Origin: Sedimentibacter hydroxybenzoicus DSM 7310
GTDB lineage: Bacteria; Bacillota; Clostridia; Tissierellales; Sedimentibacteraceae
Direction of reading: 5' to 3'
DNA: 35,208 nucleotides
NCBI RefSeq assembly: GCF_013403245.1
Contig: NZ_JACBNQ010000030.1
Coordinates: 1-35,208 of the forward strand
This document shows, piece after piece, positions 16,969 to 23,987 of the stretch (position 1 is its first letter; each line of letters opens with the position of its first letter). The position numbers were made by a program, and so were the translations under genes. The notes beneath the pieces were generated by a model that was not told where the DNA came from, did not search any database, and worked only from the letters and a program-made list of their open reading frames with translations.

Positions 16969-17338
16969 GAGTTTTAAATTAAGCGAAGGAAAAGGGAAGT
17001 GCACTATTGAAGCAATCATTGTAAATTGCGGAAATGATTTAAGCGTTACAATAGGCGGCGGAGAAAAATATCATATCGGAGCCGTGGCTGTTTCTGTGCC
17101 AAGGCATGAATACAAGGATGGGAAAAAAAGAACCGCATCCACAAGTGTAATTTGTGTTCAAGGGCACAGGGAGGACGAATTAACATATAAGGCTGCAAAA
17201 ATGCTGGCAACGGCTCTTGATTGTACCGTAACAGTCAGTATGGGAGCTCATATAGACAATATAGCACAGGATGAATTCCATGAAATGATCAATAACATAA
17301 ACATACTTTTGGATCGCATTATTGAAAATGCTAAGTAA
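16961..17338 (+). CDS. lpdD: LpdD-like prenylated flavin chaperone
   Basis: The protein has 125 aa from ATG 16961, which overlaps the shdB end by 8 bp and has GGGAAGGG upstream. The open frame extends back to 16916, but that part lies inside shdB. Features: GNDLSVTIGGGEKYHIGAVAVSVPR, then TSVICVQGHREDELTYKAAKML, then a glycine-histidine segment (SMGAHIDNI). These match my memory of the LpdD family, needed for gallate decarboxylase activity in Lactobacillus plantarum and described as a prenyl-FMN chaperone. Its coupling to shdB suggests it hands the cofactor from the UbiX enzyme to apo-decarboxylases. The family call is from remembered motifs, not a search. Confidence 0.75.
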   Translation: MIRSFKLSEGKGKCTIEAIIVNCGNDLSVTIGGGEKYHIGAVAVSVPRHEYKDGKKRTASTSVICVQGHREDELTYKAAKMLATALDCTVTVSMGAHIDNIAQDEFHEMINNINILLDRIIENAK

Positions 17339-17350
17339 AACCTATCCTTG

Positions 17351-17400
17351 TGATGACTTGTCATCAAGCACAAAACCGTTGGTAAATCAACGGTTTTGTG
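17351..17400 (+). terminator. Tandem hairpins ending the shdCDB-lpdD operon
   Basis: TGATGAC-TT-GTCATCA (17351-17366) is a short perfect hairpin. CACAAAACCGTTG (17369-17381) pairs perfectly with CAACGGTTTTGTG (17388-17400). No U run follows the second stem, so termination may be partial or the hairpin may protect the 3' end. Confidence 0.65.
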
Positions 17401-17459
17401 ATATTGCAAACTATTGCGGGTATGACGTACCTCTTTTTATATTGCATAAAATTATATTA

Positions 17460-17468
17460 TGATATAGT
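17460..17468 (+). promoter_or_regulatory. Extended -10 candidate for the lysR gene
   Basis: TGATATAGT is an extended -10 lying 61 bp before the ATG; TTGCAT (17442-17447) is a possible -35 at 15 bp. It is a weak call. The 17401-17528 stretch holds nothing else I can name. Confidence 0.4.
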
Positions 17469-17528
17469 ATTAAATAAGTTAACATAAAGTGAGGATGAAA
17501 AAAATAAGAAAATGAGAGGAAATTAGTT

Positions 17529-18440
17529 ATGGATACGAAAGATTTAAATAGTTTTTTGCAGGTATGTCGTGACGGCAGCATTACAAAGGCAGCTAAGGCA
17601 TTGTATATTACACCTCAAGGTTTAAGTAAAATTATTATAAATCTGGAACAAGAATTAAATATTCCTCTTTTTTACAGGACTGCCAACGGTTTAACTCTGA
17701 CTGAATATGGAGAATTGTTAATGGAAAGAGCGAAACACATAATATCGGAGTTAGACGAAATAAGTAATTATTTTAATAATGTTCAGAATATTACCGGACA
17801 AATAAACTTAGCTTCAGCTTACGGCATTATAGCAGCATTTTCACCAAAATTTTTATTTGACTTCAGACAGAAAGCATCCAATATAAATTTAAAATGGTGG
17901 GAATATTCGGATTTCAGAGCTGAAAATGCAATATGGAATGGAGACGCAGATTGCGGATTGATTAAAGGTCCGATTAACAGTGAGCAATTTGACAGTGTTT
18001 TAATTGCTTCTTATAATCCCATGGTATTGATTCCAAAAGCTCACAGGCTGTTTAATAAAAATAAAATCAGCTTACATGATTTGCGTGATGAAAAAATTAT
18101 AATAGAAAACAGTGAATTTAAAATTCATCATAATTTTATAAATGCTTGTAAAAAAGCAGGCTTTAGCCCCACCATCGTATTTGAAACAACTGAACTTAGC
18201 CTGGCCCATAAATTGTGTCAGCAAGGTTTCGGAATAGCAGTTACGGTCGACTTTGCCGTAGAGGATATGCCGATTGCTGATATTAATGCAATACCATTTG
18301 AAGGTGACGGACCAAAATGGGAAGTTTATTTTGTAACGAAAAAACATATAAACAAGACGCCTACTGTTAAATTCTTTGAAAGTTATATTAAAGAGTACGT
18401 TAGAACCAATATTAAGGATCATTATGTAAGCTCAAATTAA
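17529..18440 (+). CDS. LysR-family transcriptional regulator
   Basis: LysR-type regulator of 303 aa. The N-terminal winged HTH (about 1-60) reads MDTKDLNSFLQVCRDGSITKAAKALYITPQGLSKIIINLE. The effector-binding periplasmic-fold domain follows from about 90 to 295. AGAGG precedes the ATG. It sits between two aromatic acid decarboxylase units and is followed 33 bp later by a merR gene in the same direction. Regulation of the shd operon by an aromatic acid is a reasonable inference, since most such regulators control neighbouring catabolic genes. No clear LysR box can be named in this AT-rich DNA. Confidence 0.92.
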   Translation: MDTKDLNSFLQVCRDGSITKAAKALYITPQGLSKIIINLEQELNIPLFYRTANGLTLTEYGELLMERAKHIISELDEISNYFNNVQNITGQINLASAYGIIAAFSPKFLFDFRQKASNINLKWWEYSDFRAENAIWNGDADCGLIKGPINSEQFDSVLIASYNPMVLIPKAHRLFNKNKISLHDLRDEKIIIENSEFKIHHNFINACKKAGFSPTIVFETTELSLAHKLCQQGFGIAVTVDFAVEDMPIADINAIPFEGDGPKWEVYFVTKKHINKTPTVKFFESYIKEYVRTNIKDHYVSSN

Positions 18441-18473
18441 ATCAGTCGTCTTGATTCGAAGGAGGTAATATTA

Positions 18474-19301
18474 TTGAAGGGTTTATTATCGGTTGGTGAA
18501 ATGGCTAAAATTCACAGCATCTCCAGGCAGACTCTTATTCACTATGATAAAATCGGTCTGTTTAAACCAATAGTTGTTGACGAAAATGGATATCGTTATT
18601 ACAGCTTCAACCAAATTCCTTTTTTAAGAGAAATTTGTTATCTTAAATCCGTAGGCATAAAGCTGAAATATATAAAAAAACACATAGAAAACAGAAACCT
18701 CGATTCATCAATTTCGTTACTGAGATATCATAAAGATTTTTTAGGCAGAGAAATACAAAAAATGCTGACAATACATGATTCAATAGAAAATCGAATTAAA
18801 GCTTATGAAAAAGTTGAAGATAAAAATCAAGAATTATACTTACCCACAATAGAGTATTTTCCTGAGAGAAGAGTGGTATTCCTTCCTTATGAGAACGAAT
18901 TATGTAAGGAAGAGCTTCATATTACAATGATGAAGGCATGGAGTATGCTTGAAATCAATAAAATTCAGCCATCCAACAGGTTTGGTACAATTATTCCGAA
19001 AAACAGTCTTGAAAAAAGCAATATATTTGAAGGAGCCGGTGTTTATATAATTTTAAACATCAATGATGATTCAGAATTAGAAAATGCCGTTACGCTGCCT
19101 GCAGGTAAGTATGCATGCATGTACAAATATGGAATGCCATATCAAAAAGAATATTTATGTTCTCTTATTAAGTGGATAGAAGAGAATGAATACACTATTG
19201 CCGGTGATATAATAGATGAATGCATACTGGACAGTACATTTTACAAAAACAGCACCGACGTTGATTTTTGTCAATTACAAATACCTGTAGAGAAATATTA
19301 A
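18474..19301 (+). CDS. MerR-family transcriptional activator with effector-binding domain
   Basis: The protein has 275 aa with a TTG start preceded by GGAGGTAATATTA. The MerR winged HTH (5-75) shows LLSVGEMAKIHSISRQTLIHYDKIGL and GYRYYSFNQIPFLREI. A dimerising helix (about 80-120) and a C-terminal GyrI/BmrR-like effector domain (about 130-275) follow, so it senses an organic ligand rather than a metal; no metal-binding cysteine cluster is seen. A MerR-type operator-promoter lies nine bases downstream of its stop, in front of the lpdC-type gene, which makes that gene its likely target. It is probably co-transcribed with the lysR gene. Confidence 0.93.
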   Translation: MKGLLSVGEMAKIHSISRQTLIHYDKIGLFKPIVVDENGYRYYSFNQIPFLREICYLKSVGIKLKYIKKHIENRNLDSSISLLRYHKDFLGREIQKMLTIHDSIENRIKAYEKVEDKNQELYLPTIEYFPERRVVFLPYENELCKEELHITMMKAWSMLEINKIQPSNRFGTIIPKNSLEKSNIFEGAGVYIILNINDDSELENAVTLPAGKYACMYKYGMPYQKEYLCSLIKWIEENEYTIAGDIIDECILDSTFYKNSTDVDFCQLQIPVEKY

Positions 19302-19309
19302 TTTTAATA

Positions 19310-19340
19310 TTGACAGTATAGCTGCTATACACATTAATAT
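19310..19340 (+). promoter_or_regulatory. MerR-type promoter with dyad in a 19-bp spacer
   Basis: The -35 is TTGACA (19310-19315) and the -10 is TAATAT (19335-19340), separated by 19 bp. The spacer holds the perfect dyad GTATAGC-T-GCTATAC (19316-19330). Over-long spacers carrying a dyad are the hallmark of promoters activated by MerR proteins. The merR gene ends nine bases upstream. The predicted start near 19347 precedes AGGAGG (19358-19363) and ATG 19369. A TATAAT at 19338-19343 would give a 22-bp spacer and is less likely. Confidence 0.8.
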
Positions 19341-19368
19341 AATGTTAAATGATTTTCAGGAGGCAGTT

Positions 19369-20829
19369 ATGAATAAAGTAACAGATTTAAGGTCTGCAAT
19401 AGAGTTGTTAAAAACTATTCCGGGCCAATTAATTGAGACAAATGAGTCGGTAAATCCTATGGCAGAACTATCCGGTGTATACCGTCATATAGGTGCGGGA
19501 GGAACAGTCATGCGTCCTACGAAAATAGGTCCTGCCATGATATTTAACAATGTTAAAGGACATGAAGATGCAAGAGTTATAATCGGACTATTGGCAAACA
19601 GAGAAAGAGTAGGGATTATGCTTGATACAAAGCCGGAAAAACTAGGTTTTCTGTTGAACGAATCAGTTAAAAATCCTATTGATCCAATCGTTATTTCCAA
19701 TGAATTTGCAAAGTGTCAGGAAGTGGTTCATTATGCGGATGAACCGGGATTTGATATAAGAAAATTAGTTCCTGCACCGACAAATACGGAGGAAGATGCA
19801 GGACCGTATATAACTATGGGCATGTGCTATGCATCTGACATAGAAACAGGAGAATCCGATGTTACAATACATAGATTATGCTTACAAAGCGAGGATGAAA
19901 TTTCTATGTATTTTGTTCCGGGAGCCAGACATTTGGATGTATTTCGCGAAAAAGCAGAAAAAGAGGGAAAACCGCTGCCGATTTCAATCAGTATAGGTGT
20001 GGATCCTGCTGTTGAAATTGCTGCTTGTTTTGAGCCGCCTACTACTCCGTTAGGGTTTAATGAACTCAGTATAGCAGGGGCAATACGAAATAAACCTGTA
20101 GAATTGGTAAATTGCTTAACAATAAATGAAAAAGCAATTGCAAATGCAGAATATGTAATAGAAGGAGAACTGATTCCGGGAAGATATGTAAGAGAAGATC
20201 AAAATACAAATACAGGGAAGGCGATGCCGGAATTTCCGGGATATACCGGTGAAGCAATCGAAAAAACACCGGTTATTAAAGTTAAGGCGGTTACTCACAG
20301 GAGAAATCCTATTATGCAGACTATTATAGGACCGAGTGAAGAGCATGTGAATTTAGCAGGCATACCTACAGAAGCAAGCGTAATCCAAATGATAGAAAAG
20401 GCAATGCCGGGAAGACTGTTAAATGTATACGCGCATTCCTCGGGAGGCGGAAAATATATGGCTGTATTGCAGTTTAAAAAGCTTAAGCAATCGGACGAAG
20501 GCAGGCAAAGACAGGCTGCACTATTGGCATTTTCGGCATTCCCCGAATTAAAGCATATCATAATAGTAAGTGAAGATGTAGATCCTTTTGACACCAATGA
20601 TGTTTTATGGTCAATGAATACAAGATATCAAGGTGATGTAGATACAATATTTATACCGGGTGTCAGGTGTCACCCCTTAGATCCGTCTCAAAGCCCGGAA
20701 TACAATGCTTTATTAAAAGATAAAGGAATGTCCTGCAAAACAATTTTCGATTGTACTGTACCCTTTAATTTAAAAGAAAAATTTGAAAGATCTAAATTTA
20801 TGGATGTTGATATAGAAAGATTTATGTAA
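19369..20829 (+). CDS. lpdC: UbiD-family decarboxylase of the LpdC (gallate/protocatechuate) class
   Basis: The protein has 486 aa. From memory it follows Lactobacillus plantarum LpdC closely: NPMAELSGVYRHIGAGGTV, GPAMIFNNVKG, PTNTEEDAGPYIT, FEPPTTPLGFNELSIAGAIRN, NTNTGKAMPEFPGY, IIGPSEEHVNLAGIPTEAS, QRQAALLAFSAFPELK and DTNDVLWSMNTRYQ. R169 (TIHR) and E288 (MPEFPGY) are conserved. The usual first glutamate of EGPFGEF is replaced by the TGKAM segment, as in LpdC. The enzyme should decarboxylate gallate or 3,4-dihydroxybenzoate. The ATG at 19369 has AGGAGG upstream; the in-frame ATG at 19342 lies at the promoter -10 and is excluded. It is controlled by the MerR-type promoter. Confidence 0.9.
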   Translation: MNKVTDLRSAIELLKTIPGQLIETNESVNPMAELSGVYRHIGAGGTVMRPTKIGPAMIFNNVKGHEDARVIIGLLANRERVGIMLDTKPEKLGFLLNESVKNPIDPIVISNEFAKCQEVVHYADEPGFDIRKLVPAPTNTEEDAGPYITMGMCYASDIETGESDVTIHRLCLQSEDEISMYFVPGARHLDVFREKAEKEGKPLPISISIGVDPAVEIAACFEPPTTPLGFNELSIAGAIRNKPVELVNCLTINEKAIANAEYVIEGELIPGRYVREDQNTNTGKAMPEFPGYTGEAIEKTPVIKVKAVTHRRNPIMQTIIGPSEEHVNLAGIPTEASVIQMIEKAMPGRLLNVYAHSSGGGKYMAVLQFKKLKQSDEGRQRQAALLAFSAFPELKHIIIVSEDVDPFDTNDVLWSMNTRYQGDVDTIFIPGVRCHPLDPSQSPEYNALLKDKGMSCKTIFDCTVPFNLKEKFERSKFMDVDIERFM

Positions 20830-20860
20830 TTTTAATTTTCGTTAATGATTAATAAATAAC

Positions 20861-20890
20861 TTGTTAAATTCTATTTTTATGTGTTATAAT
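20861..20890 (+). promoter_or_regulatory. Promoter of the iclR gene
   Basis: The -35 is TTGTTA (20861-20866), the spacer is 18 bp, and the extended -10 is TGT-TATAAT (20882-20890). The transcript would start near 20897. Confidence 0.65.
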
Positions 20891-20963
20891 ATTTCGGAAT
20901 CCATGAATTTTGTACGGATATTAAATACAATTGGCAGAAAATAAGTATTATTTAGAGGATGAA

Positions 20964-21737
20964 ATGATTAACGATGATGATAAATATTTAATGAGTTCTG
21001 TTAACAATACTTTGGAAATTTTAGATTTACTCAGCTTACATGACGAACTTGGTGTATCTGAAATCAGTAAAGCTACAAATTTCGGAAAAGCGAGCGTATT
21101 CAGAATGTTGTATACGCTTGAAAAAAAAGGTTTTGTTCATAAAACATCTGACTCGAAGTATAAGCTGGGTATTAAATTTGCTCATTTTGGTGCTATTGTT
21201 TTAGAAAAACAAAATATTTTTACTTTGATAAGACCTTTTTTACAAAAACTTAGAGATAAACATAATGAAACAACTCATTTGGGAATATTGGACAGCGACC
21301 TGAATGTCATTTTCATGGTTAAGGAAGCCAGCAATAACACAATACAAATGGCATCAAGAGTCGGATATAAATTACCATTTTATGCAACAGCCATGGGCAA
21401 GGTTTTAGTAGCCAGCAAGCTGAGTGAAGAATTGGAAGAGAGATTAAAAAATTACGATTATAATCAATTCACAGAGCATACAATTACAAATCACGAAAAA
21501 CTTATAGAAATGTTGAAGCTGGTTGAACAGCAGGGATACAGTGAGGATGACGAGGAAAGTGAATATGGATTAGTTTGCTTTGCCGCACCGATAAAGGATT
21601 TGACCGGACAAACTATAGCTGCAATCAGTATATCGGGAACCTATATGAGGATGAATAACAATAAGGAAGAACTTATAAAATCAATAAAGGAAACAGCATA
21701 TGAAGTATCAGCCTCTTTAGGGTATAAGGAAAATTAG
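20964..21737 (+). CDS. IclR-family transcriptional regulator
   Basis: The protein has about 257 aa. The N-terminal winged HTH reads SSVNNTLEILDLLSLHDELGVSEISKATNFGKASVFRMLYTLEKKGFV. The C-terminal IclR effector domain shows THLGILDSDLNVIFMVKEA, LPFYATAMGKVLVASK, GYSEDDEESEYGLVCFAAPI and IAAISISG. ATG 20964 has AGAGG five bases upstream; TTG 20931 is an in-frame alternative with a poor ribosome binding site. IclR proteins bind palindromes near the operons they control and sense carboxylic acids such as pyruvate, glyoxylate or aromatics. The next operon (2-oxoacid oxidoreductase, TRAP) is its probable target, with two palindromes in the intervening DNA. Confidence 0.93.
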   Translation: MINDDDKYLMSSVNNTLEILDLLSLHDELGVSEISKATNFGKASVFRMLYTLEKKGFVHKTSDSKYKLGIKFAHFGAIVLEKQNIFTLIRPFLQKLRDKHNETTHLGILDSDLNVIFMVKEASNNTIQMASRVGYKLPFYATAMGKVLVASKLSEELEERLKNYDYNQFTEHTITNHEKLIEMLKLVEQQGYSEDDEESEYGLVCFAAPIKDLTGQTIAAISISGTYMRMNNNKEELIKSIKETAYEVSASLGYKEN

Positions 21738-21752
21738 ATATTAATAATATAG

Positions 21753-21784
21753 AAAAATGCAGTAATTATTAACTGCATTTTTTT
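21753..21784 (+). terminator. Terminator of the iclR gene
   Basis: AAAAATGCAGT (21753-21763) pairs with ACTGCATTTTT (21772-21782), followed by more T. It separates iclR from the next operon. Confidence 0.88.
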
Positions 21785-21808
21785 ATGCTCATTATGTTAA
21801 ATTGCGCG

Positions 21809-21833
21809 CATTGTTTCTCTAAGAGAAACGATG
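21809..21833. promoter_or_regulatory. Upstream palindrome, candidate activator site
   Basis: Arms CATTGTTTCTCT (21809-21820) and AGAGAAACGATG (21822-21833) surround a single central A, with one mismatch in twelve. The site ends 22 bp before the -35 of the oxidoreductase operon, a position suited to an activator. The GTTTC/GAAAC arms resemble sites of IclR-family proteins such as KdgR, from general knowledge. Confidence 0.6.
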
Positions 21834-21855
21834 TATACTATATCGAAAAAAATTC

Positions 21856-21884
21856 TTGACAATTGTATTCACCATATTTATAAT
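21856..21884 (+). promoter_or_regulatory. Consensus promoter of the 2-oxoacid oxidoreductase operon
   Basis: TTGACA (21856-21861), a 17-bp spacer, and TATAAT (21879-21884) form a full sigma-A consensus. The start is predicted near 21891, about 80 bp before the first ATG. Confidence 0.85.
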
Positions 21885-21890
21885 ATTAAT

Positions 21891-21908
21891 TATAAAAACG
21901 TTTTTATA
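21891..21908. promoter_or_regulatory. Perfect palindrome at the predicted transcription start, candidate repressor operator
   Basis: TATAAAAACGTTTTTATA is an exact 18-bp palindrome centred on CG, covering about +1 to +18. A protein bound here would block the consensus promoter. The CG-centred form is like LacI/CcpA operators, but the flanking G and C of a cre site are missing. Confidence 0.6.
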
Positions 21909-21971
21909 TTATTAACTTAAATTTTTTGATTTGCATTTTATAAAAAATGGGAAAGAAGGGACAAAGCAAAT

Positions 21972-22523
21972 ATGATTAGTATTAAATTTTATGGGTTAGG
22001 AGGACAAGGTGTTGTAACAGCAGGAAAAATATTTTCTGAAGCAATATCATTGTATGAAGATAAATATGCAATTACTGTACCTGCCTATGGTCATGAAAGA
22101 CGTGGTGCACCTGTAAATACGAGTATCATTGTAGATGAAAAGCCTGTGCTTATAAACTCTTTTGTTTATCATCCGGATATTGTATTAGTAATGGATAGCA
22201 CTATTATTGACAAAGATATAGATATTTCCCAAGGTATACATGAGAATAGTATTTTAGTTTTGAATACTGAAGATGTAAATGTGGTTAATACATACAAAAA
22301 GTATAACTTTAAAGAAATTTATTACGTAGATGGTACACAAATCGCCTTAAATAATATAGGCAGAGGTATACCAAACGGATCTATGTTAGGAGCTATAGCA
22401 GGGACAGGCCTTTTAACCATAGAATCAATTGAAAAAGCAATTATAGAATCATTTGGAGAAAAGGCGGGTGAAAAAAATGCAAAAGCAGCAAGAGAAGCAT
22501 TCGAAAGAGTTAAAAAAATGTAG
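21972..22523 (+). CDS. 2-oxoacid:ferredoxin oxidoreductase, gamma subunit
   Basis: Gamma (PorC-type) subunit of 183 aa. The Rossmann-like start IKFYGLGGQGVVTAGKIFSEAI is typical, followed by YGHERRGAPVNTSIIVDEKPV and a C-terminal GMLGAIAGTGL-like segment (NGSMLGAIAGTGLLTIESIEKAI). The complex oxidatively decarboxylates a 2-oxo acid with CoA, giving acyl-CoA, CO2 and reduced ferredoxin. It is the first gene behind the consensus promoter at 21856. It overlaps the delta gene by about 47 bp. The order gamma-delta-alpha-beta is that of pyruvate and 2-oxoisovalerate enzymes; the substrate is not fixed by sequence alone. Confidence 0.92.
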   Translation: MISIKFYGLGGQGVVTAGKIFSEAISLYEDKYAITVPAYGHERRGAPVNTSIIVDEKPVLINSFVYHPDIVLVMDSTIIDKDIDISQGIHENSILVLNTEDVNVVNTYKKYNFKEIYYVDGTQIALNNIGRGIPNGSMLGAIAGTGLLTIESIEKAIIESFGEKAGEKNAKAAREAFERVKKM

Positions 22524-22782
22524 AGTTCTTGGACCTGTTGCCACAATCTTTGCAAGTTCAACCACGGGAAGCTGGAGGCTGGAAAGACCTGTTATAGATT
22601 ACGAAAAATGCATAAAATGCGGAACGTGCGAAAGATTTTGTCCTACAAACGTTATAGATGTTTATAAAGACAGAGCAGAATGTGTGGTAATAAATTATGA
22701 TTATTGTAAAGGCTGTGGCATTTGTGTTAATGAATGTCCTTCTAAATGTATGAAAATGATACCGGAAAGAGGTGAAGAATAA
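22477..22782 (+). CDS. 2-oxoacid:ferredoxin oxidoreductase, delta (ferredoxin) subunit
   Basis: Two-cluster ferredoxin subunit (PorD type) of 101 aa. CIKCGTCERFCP and CKGCGICVNECP bind two [4Fe-4S] clusters that carry electrons from the catalytic site to soluble ferredoxin. The N-terminus has the PorD-specific stretch STTGSWRLERPVIDYEKC. I take ATG 22477, preceded by GCGGGTGA, inside the gamma gene; TTG 22453 is an in-frame alternative. The stop overlaps the alpha start as TAATG. Confidence 0.9.
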   Translation: MQKQQEKHSKELKKCRVLGPVATIFASSTTGSWRLERPVIDYEKCIKCGTCERFCPTNVIDVYKDRAECVVINYDYCKGCGICVNECPSKCMKMIPERGEE

Positions 22783-23987
22783 TGGTTTTTAAAATGCTTG
22801 ACGGAAATGAAGCAGCAGTAGAGGCCATGAAGCTTGCCAGAGTTCAAGTGATTTCCGCATATCCCATAACTCCGCAAAGCTCTATTTCGGAAAAATTGTC
22901 GGATTTGGTGGCTGCAGGAGAATTAAAAGCTGAATATGTACGTGTTGAATCTGAACACACTGCGTTGTCTGTTGCAACGACGGCAGGTTTAACAGGAGTG
23001 AGAGCGGCAACGGCAACTGCTTCTAACGGATTGGCTTTAATGCATGAAATTTTAAGTATGACTTCTGGAAACAGAGTGCCGATTGTAATGCCAGTTGTTA
23101 ACAGGGGTGTGGCTGCTCCTTGGACGTTATGGTGTGAGCACGGAGATGCTATGGCGCAAAGAGATATGGGATGGCTGCAATTTTATTGCCAGAATGTTCA
23201 GGAAGTATTGGACCTTACATTACTTGCATATAGGGTTGCTGAAGATGAAAGAGTATTAACGCCGGCAATGGTTTGCTTAGATGGTTTCTTCTTATCACAT
23301 TCAATGCAAAAGACACAAGTTCCTGAACAAAGGTTAGTTGATGATTTTATCGGACCATATATAAGAAAAAATACATATATAGATCCTGATGACCCAATGT
23401 TTTGCTGTGATTTAACCGGCTCTGATGAATTTACCGAAATGAGATACCAGCAAAAATATGCAATGGATAATTCTATTGATGTTATAGAAGAAATAGAAAA
23501 CGAATTCGAAATAAGATTCGGAAGGAAGCTGCATATTGTAGAAGGATATAAAACTGAGGATGCTGATGTTGTATTAGTTGCACTGGGCTCAATGTGCGGA
23601 ACTGCAAAATATGTAGTGGATAAAATGAGACAAGAGGGTAAAAAAGTCGGATTAGCGAAAGTAACAGTATTCAGACCGTTCCCGGTTAAACAGTTAAAAG
23701 AAGTTCTGAAAGGTAAAAAGGTAATCGGAGTTTTTGACAGAAGTGCCGGATTGGGCGGACAAGGCGGTCCTGTCTGGAGCGAAACTTCTGCACTGATGAT
23801 GAATGAAAATTGTGATATCAGGAATTATGTCGGAGGTCTTGGCGGGAGAGACGTAACGATTGATAATATTGAAAAGATATATAATGAACTTTTAGAGATT
23901 AAAGAAGGAAAAAGAACAGTACATACAGAATGGATTGACCTTAAAGAAAATCCAATGGAATTAAGGCAGGTGACTAAAAATGTTTGA
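22782..23987 (+). CDS. 2-oxoacid:ferredoxin oxidoreductase, alpha subunit
   Basis: Alpha (PorA-type) subunit of 401 aa, holding the pyrimidine-binding thiamine domain and the C-terminal transketolase domain. Motifs: GNEAAVEAMKLARVQVISAYPITPQSSISEKL, VRVESEHTALSVATTAG, ATASNGLALMHEIL and WCEHGDAMAQRDMGWLQFYCQNVQE. Domain II is marked by VVLVALGSMCGTAKYV and GVFDRSAGLGGQGGPVWSE. GGTGAAGAATA precedes the ATG; the stop overlaps the beta gene by 8 bp. The family includes pyruvate, branched-chain 2-oxoacid and phenylglyoxylate enzymes. The overall build is PorA/VorA-like. Confidence 0.93.
   Translation: MVFKMLDGNEAAVEAMKLARVQVISAYPITPQSSISEKLSDLVAAGELKAEYVRVESEHTALSVATTAGLTGVRAATATASNGLALMHEILSMTSGNRVPIVMPVVNRGVAAPWTLWCEHGDAMAQRDMGWLQFYCQNVQEVLDLTLLAYRVAEDERVLTPAMVCLDGFFLSHSMQKTQVPEQRLVDDFIGPYIRKNTYIDPDDPMFCCDLTGSDEFTEMRYQQKYAMDNSIDVIEEIENEFEIRFGRKLHIVEGYKTEDADVVLVALGSMCGTAKYVVDKMRQEGKKVGLAKVTVFRPFPVKQLKEVLKGKKVIGVFDRSAGLGGQGGPVWSETSALMMNENCDIRNYVGGLGGRDVTIDNIEKIYNELLEIKEGKRTVHTEWIDLKENPMELRQVTKNV

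Noticed and set aside
19342-19368. Upstream ATG that would lengthen the lpdC-type protein by nine residues
   Set aside because: It falls at the -10 and before the predicted transcript start, and has no ribosome binding site; ATG 19369 has AGGAGG.
20066-20597. Three overlapping antisense frames inside the lpdC-type gene
   Set aside because: They mirror the coding strand, show low-complexity leucine/serine-rich products, and have no ribosome binding sites.
21891-21908. CcpA cre site at the oxidoreductase promoter
   Set aside because: The CG centre fits, but the TG and CA at the ends of the cre consensus are TA here. I kept it as a generic operator candidate.
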